From: an uncultured Ruminococcus sp.
GTDB taxonomy: Bacteria; Bacillota; Clostridia; Oscillospirales; Ruminococcaceae
Reading direction: 5' to 3'
NCBI GenBank assembly: GCA_947178195.1
Contig: CAMWXM010000118.1
Location: 1-8,375 of the forward strand
Length of the DNA: 8,375 nt
Within the stretch, counting starts at the first letter, position 1. Each line of letters begins with the position of its first letter. Below the pieces are notes generated by a model, which saw only the letters and a program-made list of their open reading frames with translations, made no database searches and was not told where the DNA came from. Below are positions 5,361 to 8,375 of the stretch, piece after piece. Both the position numbers and the translations under genes were made by a program.

Positions 5361-8285
5361 TTATTTAAGAATATTTTGTTTTTTAATTTCATCAGCCACA
5401 AGCTTTGCAACAGCCTTTGCACCCGTTTCTGTAAAATGGGTCATATCTGTACTGCCTGTCGAGCACATATGGTATTGATATGCTGCATCATAACCGATTG
5501 AATTGTAATGGTCGACCATAAGCGCATTAAGATCAATACACGGTATCTTATAATATGCCGCAAGCTGTTTCATGGCATTGCAGTAATTTGAATAACTGCC
5601 CTCAAAGGTCTTTTTGCTGCTATTATAGGCTTTAAGTCCTAAAACGGTAGTTACAAGAACAGGATTTCCGCCCTTTGCAAGCGCACCTTCAATATATTTG
5701 GACATGTAGTATTCAAAACTGCCTTCTGTACCGGGAACAGAACCACTTGTAGGCGCATAACGTTCCGCATTGCTTGCCGCAGAATCGTTTATTCCGAATT
5801 GGATAAGCAAATAATCTCCGCTGTTCATCTGCTCCAATATTGTATCAAGTCGTCCGTTGTCATAAAAGCTCTTTGAGCTTCTTCCTGCAATAGCATGATT
5901 GGAAACGGTATAGCCTTCAGGCATATTTTCCTGAAGGAATGCTCCCCAACCCTGCTGCGGCGCATAGCTTGCACGGTATGTCTGGACGGTAGAATCTCCG
6001 GCAATAAATATCTGTTTGTTTCCTGTAGGTTCATCAGGAATATCCGGCTCTTTGGGAACATATATCTCCGCAATAGGCTCGTCTGTAAGCTCCATATAAA
6101 GAGTATCAATATTGGGTCCGCCCTGCTCGGTAGCAGAAATCATTCTTATAATATTTTTACCCTTATTAAGCGGAAGAACGATTCCTCTTGCCTGCCATGT
6201 AGTCCACAGCTCTGTAGAAAGGAAATCCTGCATCCAGTAATCCGAACCATTATTTACAGAAATCTTCATTACTCTGTTTGCGGTACTGCCGTTTGCAATA
6301 CTAAATGTACAAAGATAATTGCCCTTTTCAGGAGCGTTGACACTCCATTCTACAAAGCTTCCTTCGCAGTTATCGAGATTTAAATAACCGTTTTTCTTAA
6401 ATCCACTATTTACGCTTTCGGTCATACCCTTAGAAAAGGACGCTTCGTCAGCATAATAAAATCTGCTTTTATTTTTAACTGCGTCAAATCCGCCCTTTTT
6501 GGTAAGGAAGCTTGCCATAGAATTTATGTCGTCGGCATTGACTACTCCATCGGAATTGGTATCCGCAAACTGTCTTTCAAAGCCGTTAAAATCATTGACT
6601 TTTCTTTTCATCAGGATATAATCAAATACATTTAATTTTCCGTCATGATTAACATCGCCTATAATAATTGTTTCTTCCGAAGTGCCGGTATAGACCACCG
6701 GCTCTAATATCCAGGACTGACAGGCATGACCGTTGATCTCCCATTGCTGAATGTTGCCGCCCGGAGTTCCCAGTGCATCCTTTACCTCTACTGCGCTTTT
6801 ATCATCTGTCACCTTGGTGGCGATCACATAAGAACCGTCATTGTTATCAATAAATTTAAAAAGCTGAGCGTCAGAATTTGTATTCTGATAAATTCCTATA
6901 TTAGTTCCCAGAGCGGTATTTCCGCCGACCAGGTCAAGAAGATACTCGCCGCTGCCGACTGTACTGTAAACATAGTAATAGCCATCGTCTGCCTGTTTAA
7001 AGCTCCAGATATTGCCTGGATTTACTTCATTATCCTCCTGCTGGGAAACGTTTGTACCGTTTTCAGCAACAGAATTTTCAACAGACATATAAAGTCCGCT
7101 GTTTTTATTTTTTATTCTGTATGTCTTTGTAGTATCAATAACAGCACCCTCGGTTTTCTGCTGCTCGCCGCTCCAGTCAATTTCTTTGGAGGCAAGCTCC
7201 GCAAGCACCATAGCTCCGGCTCTGTTAGGGTGAAGAGTATCGCCTGTCATGTAAAGCTCAGTGGTTTTATCAGTGCCGATAGATATGCAGTAATCCTGGA
7301 AAAGGTTGAACAGGTCAATAACCTTTACATTCTGCTCCTGACCTATCTGGTCAAGCTGTCCTCCGAACCATCTGCCGGTAAGAAGGGGTTTTCTTGTAGC
7401 GTCGCCGTTTCTGCCCTGCTGTTTTACAAGATAAACGGTCATGTTCTTGGCTTTGGCACGTTTTACCATATCCGTAACAGTCTGATAATATTCTTCAGCA
7501 TTGGAATAATTGGTGTCGTTGATGCCGATAGAAATAATAAATATATCTCCAGCTTTTCCGTAATGCTCAATAGCGTCAAACTGACCGGCTTCTACAAAAC
7601 CCTTTGCATATTGTCCACTTGCAGCCATATCACGTACCTGCCATTTAGGATCGATAAATTTATTTATTACCTGTCCCCAGCCCGCCTGGGTGCTTGTCTC
7701 AAGGGGATAGTAATTGCACACCGTAGAATCGCCGCAAAACCACACAGTAGGAGGAGTTGTAGGGTCGTCTGAAATTTTAGTAATATCCACTTCGCTTATA
7801 GTAAAAGCATATCCTGCCTTTCCTGCCGCCGCACGGATATTAAGCTGACCGTCAGTTACAGGAATAATTATCGAATCATAGGCGTTATTGCCTGTCATAT
7901 TAACTATCTGGAGCATATTTTCCATGTATACGGAAGTACGGTTAGTGTTTCCCAGAGCAACCTCAACCTTATAAAGACCTTTTGCAAGATCCACATTGAA
8001 GGTGGTTGTGTCATCGGTAAATTGTACGGCGTCGCTTAAAGCTCCGCTGCCTGATGCGGCAACATCCTTAACTCCTGTGCCGCTGAAGCCATAGCCCTGA
8101 GCGCTGTTGTAACTCTGGGAGGCGCTTACTGACGTGTATCCGTTTTGAGCGTTTGCGCCCAGATCGAATTTTAAGGCGGAGTTAGCCGCTTCTGCTCCGA
8201 TAATTGCCGATGTTCCCATGGAAAAAAACAGCATCGCCGCAGATACTGCAGAGGAGATGATCCGTTTGAATTTTGATTTTATCAT
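5361..8285 (-). CDS. Secreted cellulosomal double esterase: CE12-like, ricin lectin, dockerin, CBM35-like, CE12
   Basis: This is a 974-residue exported protein with two SGNH esterase domains, most like CE12 rhamnogalacturonan acetylesterases that remove acetyl groups from pectin. The signal peptide covers residues 1-34 (cleavage near AEA-33). Residues 36-165 resemble the galactose-binding-like domain found at the N-terminus of YxiM/YesT-type esterases. Esterase 1 (about 179-372) has GDST with S187, GIND with N256/D257, and D349-x-x-H352. A three-lobed ricin/CBM13 domain (about 388-528) follows. Next is an internal dockerin (about 542-601) with two canonical loops, DVNHDGKLNVFD starting at D544 and DTNSDGVVNADD. 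A CBM35-like beta-sandwich (about 606-735) and a Pro/Glu linker lead to esterase 2 (about 757-974). Its motifs are GDST with S765, GRSSKSF from G801, GIND with N833 and DMTH with D947/H950. Esterase 2 fits classical CE12 best; esterase 1 lacks the GRSS block and may prefer another acetylated substrate. GGAAGG lies five bases before the ATG. Confidence 0.94.
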   Translation of the reverse strand: MIKSKFKRIISSAVSAAMLFFSMGTSAIIGAEAANSALKFDLGANAQNGYTSVSASQSYNSAQGYGFSGTGVKDVAASGSGALSDAVQFTDDTTTFNVDLAKGLYKVEVALGNTNRTSVYMENMLQIVNMTGNNAYDSIIIPVTDGQLNIRAAAGKAGYAFTISEVDITKISDDPTTPPTVWFCGDSTVCNYYPLETSTQAGWGQVINKFIDPKWQVRDMAASGQYAKGFVEAGQFDAIEHYGKAGDIFIISIGINDTNYSNAEEYYQTVTDMVKRAKAKNMTVYLVKQQGRNGDATRKPLLTGRWFGGQLDQIGQEQNVKVIDLFNLFQDYCISIGTDKTTELYMTGDTLHPNRAGAMVLAELASKEIDWSGEQQKTEGAVIDTTKTYRIKNKNSGLYMSVENSVAENGTNVSQQEDNEVNPGNIWSFKQADDGYYYVYSTVGSGEYLLDLVGGNTALGTNIGIYQNTNSDAQLFKFIDNNDGSYVIATKVTDDKSAVEVKDALGTPGGNIQQWEINGHACQSWILEPVVYTGTSEETIIIGDVNHDGKLNVFDYILMKRKVNDFNGFERQFADTNSDGVVNADDINSMASFLTKKGGFDAVKNKSRFYYADEASFSKGMTESVNSGFKKNGYLNLDNCEGSFVEWSVNAPEKGNYLCTFSIANGSTANRVMKISVNNGSDYWMQDFLSTELWTTWQARGIVLPLNKGKNIIRMISATEQGGPNIDTLYMELTDEPIAEIYVPKEPDIPDEPTGNKQIFIAGDSTVQTYRASYAPQQGWGAFLQENMPEGYTVSNHAIAGRSSKSFYDNGRLDTILEQMNSGDYLLIQFGINDSAASNAERYAPTSGSVPGTEGSFEYYMSKYIEGALAKGGNPVLVTTVLGLKAYNSSKKTFEGSYSNYCNAMKQLAAYYKIPCIDLNALMVDHYNSIGYDAAYQYHMCSTGSTDMTHFTETGAKAVAKLVADEIKKQNILK

Positions 8286-8321
8286 ATTATCCTTCCTTTC
8301 AGCATGTCATTATCTTTTTTT

Positions 8322-8350
8322 ATTATAACATTATTAATAATTTTTGTAAA
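8322..8350 (-). promoter_or_regulatory. Promoter of the double CE12 esterase gene
   Basis: On the minus strand, -35 TTTACA (8345-8350) and -10 TATAAT (8322-8327) are 17 bases apart. The -10 carries a TG extension (TGTTATAAT). The transcript would start near 8315, leaving a leader of about 30 bases with GAAAGGAAGG before the start codon. No operator-like palindrome is obvious, though little sequence upstream is available in the window. Confidence 0.78.
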
Positions 8351-8375
8351 CAGCTTTTTTTAAATTTATGAAAAC

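Noticed and set aside
6726..7772. Long plus-strand open frame (348 codons) antisense to the double esterase gene
   Set aside because: It has no good ribosome binding site or promoter, its composition is typical of the reverse of a coding frame, and the opposite strand carries clear catalytic motifs across the same interval.
1..8375. CRISPR array, insertion sequence, prophage or attachment site
   Set aside because: No regularly spaced repeats, transposase, integrase or direct repeat of the tRNA 3' end was seen anywhere in the window.

Overview
The window looks like chromosomal DNA from a low-to-moderate-GC, Gram-positive, fibre-degrading anaerobe. It is most like a cellulosome-forming Ruminococcus or a close relative in the Oscillospiraceae. 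The reasons are two large secreted carbohydrate-active enzymes with type I-like dockerins, strong AAAGGAG ribosome binding sites before nearly every gene, consensus sigma-A promoters with TGN-extended -10 boxes, and a short lipoprotein with a classic LSAC lipobox. The species is inferred from gene content, not from a search.

Layout, left to right. A tRNA-Pro(CGG) lacks its first two bases at the window edge and is followed by a strong hairpin terminator (1-129). A small lipoprotein of unknown function follows (173-670) with its own terminator. Next is a secreted GH9 cellulase with CBM3c and a C-terminal dockerin (833-3010), driven by a near-perfect TTGACA-N17-GATAAT promoter. On the minus strand is mscL (3083-3502), convergent with the cellulase. 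Divergent from mscL is a membrane-anchored VanY/M15B D,D-carboxypeptidase homologue (3760-4866), followed on the same strand by a FlK-type hotdog thioesterase (4927-5307). A bidirectional terminator separates this from a convergent 974-residue enzyme on the minus strand (5361-8285). That enzyme carries two complete CE12-like SGNH esterase domains around a ricin-type lectin domain, an internal dockerin and a CBM35-like module. Its promoter lies at 8322-8350.

Functionally, the two dockerin proteins would be exported and docked on cohesin scaffolds. GH9-CBM3c would cut cellulose processively. The double esterase would deacetylate pectin (rhamnogalacturonan I) or related acetylated polysaccharides, exposing the wall to other enzymes. 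The genes between them are cell-envelope and housekeeping functions: osmotic release (MscL), peptidoglycan stem trimming (VanY-like) and acyl-CoA hydrolysis. They do not form one pathway, and I see no defence system, prophage, IS element or CRISPR array.

The points most worth a second look are these. The VanY homologue keeps its three zinc ligands but has Arg where the family's catalytic Glu/Asp should be. Three intergenic hairpins share nearly the same arm (CAAYACCGCAC) within 4.9 kb, and one of them sits just before the thioesterase ribosome binding site without a usable T-tract. The double CE12 protein has an unusual internal dockerin. The GH9 dockerin has a degenerate second calcium loop.
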